A stretch of 64,000 nucleotides of DNA, from positions 19,967,923 through 20,031,922 of the forward strand of contig CM056380.1 of assembly GCA_029718625.1 (NCBI GenBank), in the 5' to 3' direction. A model generated the notes under the pieces. It did no database searches and was not told the origin of the DNA. It saw only the letters and a list, made by a program, of their open reading frames with translations. The DNA comes from Synaphobranchus kaupii (Eukaryota; Chordata; Actinopteri; Anguilliformes; Synaphobranchidae). A program made the translations under genes and the position numbers. Position 1 is the stretch's first letter; every line of letters begins with the position of its first letter. Shown here one piece after another: positions 22,937 through 33,090 of the stretch.

Positions 22937-24456
22937 ACTATTCTCAATAATGTGTTATTGAATAAGAAGTGTAATTGCATTATTCCTTTATAAATACGTT
23001 AATGAAACCAGTCAGGACTTGGTAGTCTTGGTAGACTTTTGGTCCCCACTGTATAACATACATAACAAAGAGAATTAACTGTGGATAAATCTGAGGTACG
23101 TAGGCTACTTACCTTACACTGCACAGCTAACCCTCTTCAAACTTGAAACTTGCAAGCGTTGTCCCACTAGTTGGCTATTAACCAACTAACGTTAGCTTGC
23201 TTGCACATCAGCTGAAGACCACACTGTTTCACTTATGATATTTTCAGTTAACGTTAACTTAAGTACCGAGTGAGGTATTCGGTTTAACAAGCTCAGCAGG
23301 CTAGCTCATTAACTAATGATCGTAAGATACCGATGTATTAATTAACCTACGTACGTTTGCGTGCAAACTGGGTGTGCTAATTTGTTACCTGTGGTATAAT
23401 TTAAAACAGCTAGCTATCTACTTATGATTATATGTAATTACTGGAATAATTATACAACGACGCTAAACGTGCGCCACTTGAAACGCATGCAGAATAAGCA
23501 TGATGTCTGCCGATAAAATTTTTTCCTTAAGTACACAACAAATGGTGACGTTGTGCACAACAAATTACAATGGAGATTGAAGAGGGAACTTATTTCTGAG
23601 GGGGAACTTATTTTTCATGACACCAAATCGCAGTCGAATCTTACCCCAAAATTGCATTCCGCTGCACTAAAATTGAACTGGGCGGCTCCCTCTTTACGGA
23701 CACACCACCCAACAGCAGCTTCCCTCCCACTTTCTTGGCGAGTTACCAAATTACCAAACAAGCTCAGATGCGTGCACATCCGTGAAGAAATTGCAACTTT
23801 GTCAGTGATGGCTCGCCACCGGCCAGAAAATAGAGCCCCAAATTTGCACCTTCGCTGCTCGTTCTAGACTGACACACGTCCATCAGCGACTCTCTGCCCA
23901 CTTCGGCGCACGGCGGATCAAACGGGCTCAGGAGCGTGAAAATACATGCCAAAATGTCACTTCGCCAAAGCACTGGCTTGCCACCCGCCATGCGCCAGCT
24001 GGAAAATAGAGCCCTAAACATCATTGCTTTCTTGCTCATTGGGATAACATATAAATTCCTATGTAAAAAGCCAGTATATACGTACCTATATACATTTAAA
24101 ATGAAACCCAGGGAAAGCTTTGGTTGGATGTTCTGAGCATAGGCCCAATTAGACCACAGATTCCTTAAAACAGCCAGATGGTCAGCTCCTGTGTTCCTTC
24201 TGGCCTCTTTACTTACAAACCACAGAAGGTCTGGATGGTATATTGTGGTTTATTAATATTCATGAAGAGGCATGCCCAAGGGCAGAACATTCTTTGCCAC
24301 AGTATTGTCCTTGGCCACGTCTCATTTAAATATTCATAAGATGCATCAAACTGAAATTTTATTAATACAAACAAGCAGCTTCCCTTTGCATTGACTGTGT
24401 ATGTGCCTTTGAATAAGCCACAACTATTTTCCCCACCCCTCCCTCTTGTGTCATAG
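22937..24456. other. Intron DNA with Harbinger-like ends, no gene
   Basis: The end motif AAAATAGAGCCC (inverse of the Harbinger terminus GGGCTCTATTTT) appears at 23,827 and 24,002. They are embedded in related sequence (GCTCGCCACCGGCCAG and TTGCCACCCGCCATGCG), suggesting a decayed Harbinger derivative spanning roughly 23,570-24,014. The left terminus was not located. No coding exon before 24,457. Confidence 0.4.
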
Positions 24457-24614
24457 CAACAAGAACAGGACCCAACCAATCTGTACATCTCTAACCTGCC
24501 GCTCTCCATGGACGAGCAGGAGCTGGAGGCCATGTTGAAGCCCTTTGGCCAGGTCATCTCCACCCGCATCCTCCGCGACGCCAATGGGACCAGCCGCGGT
24601 GTTGGCTTCGCCAG
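24457..24614 (+). CDS. rbms2: RBMS-family RNA-binding protein, exon for most of RRM2
   Basis: 158-nt exon, acceptor TGTCATAG and donor GTAACA. It opens [19 protein letters not shown] and runs to GTSRGVGFA plus two bases of an Arg codon. LYISNL is RNP2 of the second RRM and RGVGFARM (completed in the next exon) is RNP1. It starts in phase 0, matching the exon ending at 5,341. GC content and codon use differ clearly from the AT-rich flanks, as expected for a constrained exon. RRM2 works with RRM1 in binding single-stranded RNA or DNA. Confidence 0.95.
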
Positions 24615-24763
24615 GTAACAGCAGTCCACTAACCACACAGGGACCTAATACCACACCATAGCCATATACCAAATCATACAGGAATTGACAGTAGTGGTGA
24701 GGGGCTCTGTCCACTGTGATTTTCCCCACTATATTAATGGAGCTGAAATGAACTGACTTTCAG

Positions 24764-24843
24764 GATGGAGTCGACAGAGAAGTGTGAAGCCATCATTCAG
24801 CATTTTAATGGCAAATACATCAAAACTCCCCCTGGTGTTCCAG
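24764..24843 (+). CDS. rbms2: RBMS-family RNA-binding protein, exon for C-terminal part of RRM2
   Basis: 80-nt exon starting after TTTCAG. One base completes the Arg codon from 24,614, then [16 protein letters not shown] followed by [10 protein letters not shown] and one extra base before donor GTATGT. The segment carries the last helix and strand of RRM2 and the start of the linker. The 149-bp upstream intron is by far the shortest apart from the next one, so these exons form a compact cluster within a very large gene. Confidence 0.94.
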
Positions 24844-25064
24844 GTATGTCATTACACATTGCACTTTTTCACAGTTCCACAGAGACAACTATTGTGTCAG
24901 TTCCAAATCCAAGGTACCAGTCATTAGCCACTTCTGCCACGGAAGGACATTTCTGCAACTCCTCAGACTCGTCTTTTTCATTTAAATTAAAATCCAAAAA
25001 TGTGTATTTTAATAAATGGATTGTTCCTTTGTCGTTATTCACGTGTCCTCCATCTCCCTGGCAG

Positions 25065-25174
25065 TGCCCACAGAACCCTTGTTGTGTAAATTTGCGGACG
25101 GAGGACAGAAAAAGCGGCAGAACCAGGGGAAGTATTTACAGAATGGGCGGCCCTGGACCAGGGATGGGGAGACG
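25065..25174 (+). CDS. rbms2: RBMS-family RNA-binding protein, post-RRM2 linker exon
   Basis: 110-nt exon between CCTGGCAG and GTGAGG. Two bases complete a Val codon, followed by 36 codons beginning [20 protein letters not shown] and ending [11 protein letters not shown]. The [14 protein letters not shown] stretch is a hallmark of RBMS1/2/3 immediately after RRM2 and is basic, probably adding nucleic-acid affinity. Ends in phase 0 into the 44-nt exon at 26,100. The sequence mixes features I associate with different RBMS paralogs, so this exon alone does not settle the paralog. Confidence 0.93.
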
Positions 25175-26099
25175 GTGAGGCGGATTTGAGTATAAAGGCT
25201 CTGGGTTTTGTTGTATTTTGTCACATTGCTTTTGTGATGTAAAAATATGTTGTTTCATCTGAATTGCTCTACAGCTCTACTGGCTGTTTTAGAATTGAGT
25301 TGCTTCATGTAGTACTTTTGATAACACAAAGAATGCATGTGATTATATGAAGACATTGGTTGTCAGACTTTTTAGGAAAAATAATTAGTTGAAATAATTG
25401 CATTTCAGCAAGAAAAAAAGATTAATTTTACAAGAAACTGTTCCACTACATAACTGACAAAAATGTATAAAATCCAGGCTAGTGCTAAATTAACAGCTGA
25501 ATTATGTTTGTCCTCTAAGCTGGTTTCACAGACAACATCGTCTTAAATTTCACTCTATTCATGCAGATTTATTTTTTTTCCTGAACCACTTCAGAAGACA
25601 TGCCTTGTTCAAGGGGAAAACGGTGTCTCACTAAAGATTTAAACCTGCAGCCATACAGTTGCAAGCCCTAGTCTTCACATCACATCCCACATCAGTCACT
25701 GATCATTCTGTACCATGTACCATGGCCTAACAAAGAGTCCTCCAGGTCTGAAAAAAGCACATTGCTGCAAATTATATACTAAAGCAGTGGTTCTCAGACC
25801 TACTGATTTTTGGTTTCACCTTTGGTTCTCAGCCACCGGACTACAGATTCTTGGTTTCACCTTAAAAACAGCGACCAGTTCTGACCCAAGGAACCAGCTG
25901 AGTTGAGATAACTGTAATCAACTGCTTTAACTGGGAAATTTAGTTCTGAGTAACAATGAAAGCCAGCAGACTCGGTTGCTCTTCAGGACCAGGGTTCAGG
26001 ATCACTGTGCAAAATAAACATCTTCTCTTAGATTATGTATTGTATAGGACGTGCTGTAAATTCAATGATATCAAAAGCGGTTGTCTCATGTTTTCTCAG
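25175..26099. other. rbms intron with a small hAT-like MITE
   Basis: 25,785-26,007 is bounded by CAGTGGTTCTCAGACC and the inverse CAGTGATCCTGAACCC, giving hAT-like ends, but the flanking 8 bp (TACTAAAG and TGCAAAAT) do not match. GGTTCTCAG is repeated internally. The rest is plain AT-rich intron. Confidence 0.5.
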
Positions 26100-26143
26100 G
26101 GAGGAATGACATTAACATACGACCCGACAGCCTTACAGAATGG
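26100..26143 (+). CDS. rbms2: RBMS-family RNA-binding protein, 44-nt exon; last one visible
   Basis: Acceptor TTTTCTCAG, then 14 codons GGMTLTYDPTALQN and two bases (GG) of a Gly codon before donor GTGAGT. The family continues here with a Pro/Ser/Tyr-rich region of roughly 150 residues to the stop codon, spread over several exons. No such exon could be found between here and the atf7 exon at 48,769. The TALQNG ending is what I recall for RBMS2 rather than RBMS1 or RBMS3, but this is weak evidence. The following intron opens with a long C-rich tract. Confidence 0.88.
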
Positions 26144-26158
26144 GTGAGTTCAGGCCAT

Positions 26159-26205
26159 GACCCCCCCCACCCCCACCCCCCCCCACCCCCCCCACCCCCC
26201 CCCCG
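26159..26205 (+). repeat. C-rich homopolymer-like tract
   Basis: Runs of C broken by single A residues just 16 bp after the donor of the 44-nt exon. G-quadruplex formation is possible on the opposite strand. Length is likely unstable in sequencing. Confidence 0.9.
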
Positions 26206-27300
26206 GCACACAATCACATGCAACCGCGCAGAGGAATCTCAGCCCAGTTCAATAGTTTTTTTTCCATTTGGGTTCATTTCCAGATCAAAATTTGAAGGAC
26301 ATTTGAAATTTAACACTATAATTACATCTGAAACTGTACCATATCTGACACAAAAAATCTTTGGGTGAATGCACTCTTGCTACCAAGTTCCAACAGTTCT
26401 TTTAAATTATGAGTAACAGTCATTTTGAGGGTAATGTTTGTGGGAAAGAATATTTCATATGAATTTTATGTTTTTCATGTTTGTCCCAAACAAAAGTTGG
26501 CAATGAACTGGTTGTGCTCTACAAAATTGAGGGGCACTTACTGAACTTATTATTTTTGAATCAAAGTCCTGGCTTTCAAAATTGTACTAAATATGTTTTA
26601 ATAACTCTCGGGAGTCTAATATGCCAGTCATTTCAATAAGAATTTAATACTCGTAACAAGTTTTGGGTAACCGCAGTGCTCATCCTTTAAGTAAGCTAAT
26701 GTGGGAAATGTACAGTTCAATCATTTGAGGCTACATGGTGTAGGCTGCTCTTTAAAGCCCCAGGGAACAAAGCCTCAAATCGCTAAAATGTATGTATGAT
26801 ATCAAACTTGAGTGTGTTATTAGGCATCCACCAAAGTTTGAATGAAAAAAGTATATACGAAATATGATAAAACACTACTCAAAAACAGCTGAATTAGCTG
26901 ATCAGGCCTGTAATAGGACGGTCGGGGTGTTGGTCCTAATATTCTGACGCTTGATTGACATTCCTTTGTTCAAGAAGACACATGGCGTCAAACACAACAA
27001 AAATACGAAATTGCGCAAGCGGGGAGAATCGGGGTTGTACCATACATGTACGAACCTCCCAACGCTGATTTTGTGAGTGCACAACCAGATAACCTGCGTT
27101 CTCAGGTTTCACAGGTGGTGACGGAATGGTGGGTTTCAAGATACTAAGTTTCCATGTAATAATGTAATAATAAACCACACTTATTAACTTTGTTATAACA
27201 TTTGTTTCATCCAATAATGACATGGATATTGCTGCTAGTTAGCTAGCTGGCTAGTTAACATTGGGTAGCTTGCATGTTGAATGCCACTCAGTTATGCTTC
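26206..27300. other. Intron or intergenic DNA, no gene seen
   Basis: AT-rich sequence. No splice-compatible RBMS exon (the family's tyrosine/proline-rich continuation) and no known repeat recognised. A minus-strand open frame at 26,936-27,223 has no recognisable domain. Confidence 0.5.
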
Positions 27301-27928
27301 ACTATATTGGATACGCTCCGAGGTAGGATTTCTTGATTAGTCCCATGTACAGGTAGTGCTACAGCCAGCCCCCTTAAATAGCCATGGCAGCACTACTACT
27401 TCCTCTTCCTTTTCTTGGCACGATCCTGAGATCCATCTTGGTAAGAGCTCTGTGTGAAGAAGTATACTCGCCGCTATTCAAAATAGCTTGGAGCAGCTAG
27501 CTATCCAGCCTCTCCCTTGAGTGCTCTGCTGTGGCTCTGTTTGCTTTGGCTTGTGCCACCGCATTCAGAGTTTTTTGTCACAGTTATTCAATACCGTGTA
27601 CCACGGCCGGGCAATGCAGGACTGGTCACCCCGTGTTGCGGCGCTGAGGGTCATATTTGTCTGCATTACCTAAACGTTACTTGTCTGTCCACCGGAACCC
27701 GCCCAGTTAGCCTTCGGGATCAGGGACCACGCCTAGCCCTGCAAGATAGAGAGATTGTGTTGCCTTGCTCCGCGCAGGCTCATAGTTCTCTCCTGAGAGT
27801 GAATTCTAGGTGTCGCGAGGCGCACCACGTTTTCATCTCTCACAGGGCGCTGCCATCTTGCAAACTTGTGCGTTCCATGGTGAACGAGCTATGCTGTTTT
27901 GCTCGCTCAGTGAGTAGTGATAGCATCA

Positions 27929-27965
<37 letters not shown>

Positions 27966-28221
27966 TCTGCACGTAATAAAGCTGGAAAGCTAATAAACAT
28001 GCTTGAGTGTTTTCCCATGCTCTACTCTGCATAAGCTTGACGTGATACTGCTGTGCTAATGCATTATAAATGTAGCTGCTACAGCTATACGTTATGTGCT
28101 AAATTCCACCACTAAATAAGTAGCTAGAATGCTATGAACGTGCTGTGAGTGAAATAAAATTGGCATATGTGCTGATCAAACCGTACCACTGTGTTGTGTG
28201 AGTACAGAGTTTATACACTCT

Positions 28222-29199
28222 GGGCTCTATTTTCAAACCAGCGCAAGGGGACGGTATAGTCAAACGCAAGCTTGTTGACAGCATCAACGTCTTAAAACTG
28301 GCGCTATGGCGTTTCTCAGCAATACCGCTAGGATCAACAAATTCTCAACATAACATCCTTTCGCTTGTGCTGCAGTGGGATGGGTGGCGCTGTCTGGGGC
28401 GTGTTCTAAAATACTTTCGGCTCAGTGACAATTTGAACCAACGAAAACCCATTGCGTTATGATCAGCTGGAACCACCTCTTAGCGGGAACGCAATAGACT
28501 CTGGCAATTTGGCAACTTATTCGTCATGTAGTTCTATGTAGTGGTCTATAGGTGATGCCAACATTACACTTCCATTTAATGAACAAATAGCCTATAATTA
28601 TTATTAATTAATTCATTTTAATTTAAACTACTAGAATAAAACAGGACAGCTTACAAGAAACTTGCAATCATGTAGGCCAATAGCCTATAATATATAAATT
28701 ACACATTGACACAGTTGAATCATAAGCCTACCATTTGAATCATAATTATGCCTACATCAACCTAATGTAGGCTAATTAATGCATTCGCCACCTCCTCCCG
28801 TGCCTTCCAAACTTCTGGGAGACGAGGTGGTGTGGATTGTGATCCATAAATTACTACAGTCCTAGCCTGTACTTCTGTTGCAAGTATGTCTGATTCCTGT
28901 GCGGAAAATCGCTCTTGTCGTTGACGGTCCAGTGCGTTTGGGTTGCTCATTATGAAATTGCATGGAGCGATTGCGTTCCAACTGGCTTTTTTTTAAAGCA
29001 TGAGAACAACAATTTGATTGGCTACCATAGAGACACACCTTGGACATTTAAACCCAGCCTTTTAGCAATACCGCCATAAGGTGCGCCAAGATTGCCGTCA
29101 TGAAATTACCAAATTTCTCGCCGACACGCCCTCAGAGCGATACCGCCAAGCGATTACTCTTGCGTTCACCATTGCGTTTGGTTTATTAAAATAGAGCCC
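28222..29199 (-). mobile_element. PIF/Harbinger-type element, copy 1 (978 bp)
   Basis: Ends GGGCTCTATTTT and AAAATAGAGCCC, flanked by TCT at 28,219-28,221 and 29,200-29,202. Three-base duplications and GGG..CCC termini fit Harbinger. The minus strand carries a fragment of the associated Myb/SANT-like protein (28,762-28,950). A nearly identical copy at 52,799 supports recent amplification. Confidence 0.85.
28762..28950 (-). pseudogene. Truncated Harbinger Myb/SANT-like protein
   Basis: 62 codons: RQRQERFSAQESDILATEVQ, then YGSQSTPPRLPEVWKAREEV and a stop after ANALISLH. This is the start of the Myb/SANT-like domain protein that accompanies the Harbinger transposase and helps it enter the nucleus and bind DNA. 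The family protein is several times longer, so only the N-terminal part of the domain is present. The same reading frame is kept in the 53-kb copy. Confidence 0.7.
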
Positions 29200-29384
29200 T
29201 CTGTCTCACATTCGGTGGGCTGTGTGAACAGAATGTGTGTGCCGCTCGAGGTTAGTGTACCTCCCCCTCCCCTCGCTCCTGCTACAACTTAGTTACGCCC
29301 CTCTCCTCTCTTAAAGGGGAAGTGTGACAATTGCTCTTTGTGAGCAAAGTGATGCTCCCATGCCCTTATAGGACGCACACGCCT

Positions 29385-30520
29385 GGTGCACAAGTTGCTT
29401 TGGGCTTAGAACATGCACAGGAAGCAGTAGAGGAACCCAACTCCTGCCTGTGCTGTGCAGCCTTTGGGGAGCGCCACCACGTGGCTAGATTGGAAGGAAT
29501 GCAGGCTAGGGCCCCGCGCCCCGTCCCAGAGAGTGGACATATCGCTTCTTCTGGGGTGGTGCGTCAGGAGAAAAGTCACCCCTCTGCCTCTTTGGGTGCC
29601 CCCCCCCCCCCCCCCCCACTCAAGCGCTACACTCAAGACTCACCTTGAGTGTAGAATGAAAACCATATGAAAAGAGATCAATGAGAAGGGGGAGGACAAT
29701 GAGGATCACCCCTCAGTGACAGCATCTCTATTCATGCTGAGGATGACCAGGAGCTCGGTGAGAGTGCCTCAGTGCAGGCTGCATGAGACTGGTCCAATGA
29801 GACTGGTCCACTGTTACTGATGCCCCCCTTGTAGTGACAGAGGCCACTCATGACATTTTGGAATGAGTAGTCATGGCTTTGGAGCTGAAGTTGGGGGGAT
29901 GCTGACCAGCTGTTGATCCCTGCCTCCTCCCAGTTCTCTGGCTTTCAAGGAGTACTGGGCCAAGGTTCTATAACCAAACCTTCTTCCTGACAAGGAAATC
30001 ATTGGCAAGGTGCCCCCGTCTGTAATCAGGCCCTGAGAGAGTCAGTGATGACCGCCTGCAGATGACCTTCCCTTCACTCTCCATTGTGGCTCGCCTCTCG
30101 AATGCTGCTTCTCTGCTGCAAGCTTACCTGGCTAAGCTTATCCCTCATCTCCCAGCTGGGAATGGGGACCAGCTTTTGGAAGCCACAAGGTCTCAAAGCT
30201 CCTCATGCTGCTTCAGATTGACATAGCAAGAGCCAATGGCAAGGCCTTGGCATCTGTTGTGGTGTCACGTCACCATCTTTGGCTCTCCCAGTTGAAGGAA
30301 CCCCCTCACTCCAGGAATGACCTTTAGCCCAAGGGTGGACAGCCTCCTGCAACAAAGTGCGAAGATACGCAAAGACAGGGCTACCTGCAGGAGTTCACGG
30401 CCTCTGCACGCCCCTGTGCCCCCCCCTCAGAGGCACTGGAAGCCTAAGCCTAATTTTTCCAGCTCTCCGCAGCGTCTAGCCCCCCCACCCCTCCGGACCA
30501 GTGCATCATAGTGGAAACTG
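29385..30520 (+). pseudogene. DIRS-type gag remnant
   Basis: Broken by several frameshifts. The first part (29,331-29,648) has VALGLEHAQEAVEEPNSCLC with Cys spacing like DIRS gag. The middle part (about 30,190-30,330) reads KALASVVVSRHHLWLSQLKE in another frame. The last part (30,317-30,511) is SLLQQSAKIRKDRA plus a Pro-rich tail. Gag would form the particle core. No frame is longer than about 100 codons. Confidence 0.6.
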
Positions 30521-30690
30521 GCGTGGTGGCAAGAAGCACCATCATCGATGCAGCCGCTTCTCCCAGGGGCAAACTGGGAGAGGCTAGTGGAGTCTCCTTG
30601 GGCCCGGAGAACAATTCTTGAGGGCTACAGGCTCCAATGCCAATGCCAGCCGGCACCTTACCTAGGCGTTCAAGCCATCACAGTAGAGTT

Positions 30691-30886
30691 CTCAACGGGC
30701 CTGAAAATTCAAACCCGAACCAACCCGAGTGAGCTGAAGCCCGAGCCCGGCTCGCCCGAGATCATCACATACAATACTGAGCCCGAGACCGACCAAACCC
30801 GGGAAAAAAAAAAAAACAGGAGTCGGTTATTGCCAGAAAAGGCTGCGCAATTTACGTAGGCGGCGGCTCAAATCACATAGCACAAT
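30691..30886. repeat. CCCGA-rich short repeat
   Basis: Variants of AACCCGA and GCCCGAG repeat irregularly between 30,708 and 30,805, followed by an A-tract. This pattern resembles hAT ends with CGGGTTCGGG reiteration, but no terminal inverted repeat was found. Confidence 0.45.
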
Positions 30887-30889
30887 GGA

Positions 30890-31074
<185 letters not shown>

Positions 31075-31439
31075 AAGCAGGAACGCCACAAACTAGCTGT
31101 GTTTTTAGCCTACTGTTTTTCAGTTTAACAGATTTTGTAATTGAGAGCAGCAGAGTAAACCAATTTTGCCGAAAGCAAGCAATTAGATTTGTACTAATGT
31201 TTTATTGTTTGCCATGCTGTAATATAATTTAGTAGTGTTTTTTCATTAGAATGGGATTCAACTTTTTTATTGTTGCATAGTTTGCATGTTCTTGCTTCAT
31301 TATTATTTCCCTATTATCATTTATCACACAGCAGACAATACCTGAACTTCAACGCGAACGCCTATATTCGCCGCATAGTTACAGCAAACGGGAGATGTTG
31401 GATGAATAAAATAAATAGCTAGATTTTAACAAGTAGAGA

Positions 31440-31939
31440 NNNNNNNNNNNNNNNNNNNNNNNNNNNNNNNNNNNNNNNNNNNNNNNNNNNNNNNNNNNNN
31501 NNNNNNNNNNNNNNNNNNNNNNNNNNNNNNNNNNNNNNNNNNNNNNNNNNNNNNNNNNNNNNNNNNNNNNNNNNNNNNNNNNNNNNNNNNNNNNNNNNNN
31601 NNNNNNNNNNNNNNNNNNNNNNNNNNNNNNNNNNNNNNNNNNNNNNNNNNNNNNNNNNNNNNNNNNNNNNNNNNNNNNNNNNNNNNNNNNNNNNNNNNNN
31701 NNNNNNNNNNNNNNNNNNNNNNNNNNNNNNNNNNNNNNNNNNNNNNNNNNNNNNNNNNNNNNNNNNNNNNNNNNNNNNNNNNNNNNNNNNNNNNNNNNNN
31801 NNNNNNNNNNNNNNNNNNNNNNNNNNNNNNNNNNNNNNNNNNNNNNNNNNNNNNNNNNNNNNNNNNNNNNNNNNNNNNNNNNNNNNNNNNNNNNNNNNNN
31901 NNNNNNNNNNNNNNNNNNNNNNNNNNNNNNNNNNNNNNN
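31440..31939. other. Assembly gap of exactly 500 N
   Basis: The run is exactly 500 unknown bases, a round number that suggests a placeholder of unknown true length. It lies between the last visible rbms exon and the atf7 exon. Confidence 0.99.
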
Positions 31940-32410
31940 TCTCAAACAGATTTTCCAAGACAATAAATGACCACTGAATTTTGAAAAGAACATCTCTGTG
32001 TAAAACCAATGGTAGGATTGTATATTTATTTCATATTTAGTAGCAGATATTGATAGTAGAATGACGTATAATGACACAATAATTTCACATGTTTATTTTT
32101 CATTTGAGTGAGCAGGGCTTTTCATGTTTTTTTTTGGCTTATGATCAGGCTATTGTTGGGTTTATCTTGTTGCTATGACGGAAGTCTAATTTTATATGAT
32201 GAATAAATATATTTATGCACTCACACAATAGATGCTATTGTCCACTATGTCACGCATGGGTAGGTACAGTCAAGCTGTCAAAAACGGCAATTTTATCCAT
32301 GGCATAAAAAAAAATTGGAATTTTATCTACAACACAAAGTGTGCAAAGACCGCAGGGGTATGAATACTGTAAGTGTCACTATTTTCTTGTAGCAAGTCCA
32401 TTTAACAAGC
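31940..32410 (-). mobile_element. piggyBac-family fragment with a small Tc1-like insertion
   Basis: 31,940-32,262 is the inverse of 8,920-9,240 inside the piggyBac element (shared AACCAATGGTAGGATTGTA and GCAGGGCTTTTCATG). At 32,263-32,373 a Tc1-like remnant follows TA (CAGTCAAGCTG... to GGGTATGAATACTG-TA). After it, TAGCAAGTCCATTTAACAAG matches 8,875 in direct orientation, so one side has been inverted. The left part runs into the gap. Confidence 0.65.
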
Positions 32411-32431
32411 AACCCTCAACCCAGACTCAAC

Positions 32432-32677
32432 TCAGATTGAGTTCATTTTTTGTCTCAAAATTCTACACAAAATTTCGGAGTGACCAGAAGTTTCTTTCCC
32501 GAGGATCTCAGGCATGTGTACGGGGATAAAAGGTCTGCAATATACACTTGAAAGGATCTGTTTTCTTAAGTAAAATAGCCTCTTTTGAGCTTTCTTAAGA
32601 GCAATGGTGGTATTCTCCTTCCATTGTAATTGTTGTCTATAACACCCAAGTGTCACCAACTCACTTTCTAAAATCAA
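32432..32677 (-). pseudogene. LINE reverse-transcriptase C-terminal fragment
   Basis: Minus-strand frame with LQWKENTTIALKKAQKRLFY followed by LRKQ, resembling the W..N....KKGQSRLYFLR region of vertebrate LINE proteins of the Rex/L2 type. About 80 codons, 5' and 3' truncated. Family assignment is tentative. Confidence 0.5.
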
Positions 32678-33090
32678 TTCTTGAGTTCTAAAAAGTTAGC
32701 ACTACACCATGAAACAAAGTGATCAATTTCCCTCAGGTACAGTGAATCATTCCCTTCAATAATACAGGGGGTGGACACAGTCTCGGAAACACCAGAAACT
32801 GAAAAAACTGTTTTTCATAAAACAGATGCTATATGTCATATTTCTCTTACCTATATTTTCTACACTCTTTTATGACTGGCATGCCATGTATACATTTTAG
32901 TTTCTGTCTTTCTTTATTAGATTGATAATGAATCATAATTAGCCATTTATCATATTATCAAATAATACTAATTTGTCCATTAAATGCTGCTTTTGTGTGG
33001 GAACACTTTATAGCTAATATAGGACAAAAACTGAAAGCATTTTGGTCCATGACAACCAGAGATGTGCACCACCACACAGCTATGGACCTT

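Larger units (their letters stand above)
27301..30690 (+). mobile_element. DIRS-like retrotransposon remnant (5' region and gag), split by Harbinger
   Basis: 27,301-28,218 and 29,200-29,330 look like the non-coding 5' part (CpG-rich, with a CA microsatellite at 27,931-27,964). 29,385-30,640 holds gag-like reading frames in all three phases. Recognisable pieces are ALGLEHAQEAVEEPNSC, SKLLMLLQIDIARANGKALA and FSPRVDSLLQQSAKIRKDRA, resembling fish DIRS gag proteins as I remember them. No tyrosine recombinase or RT follows; the element stops before the satellite at 30,890. The left boundary is approximate. Confidence 0.6.

Noticed and set aside
31379..32077. Long minus-strand open frames of 196-232 codons
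   Set aside because: They consist almost entirely of unknown residues translated from the N gap.
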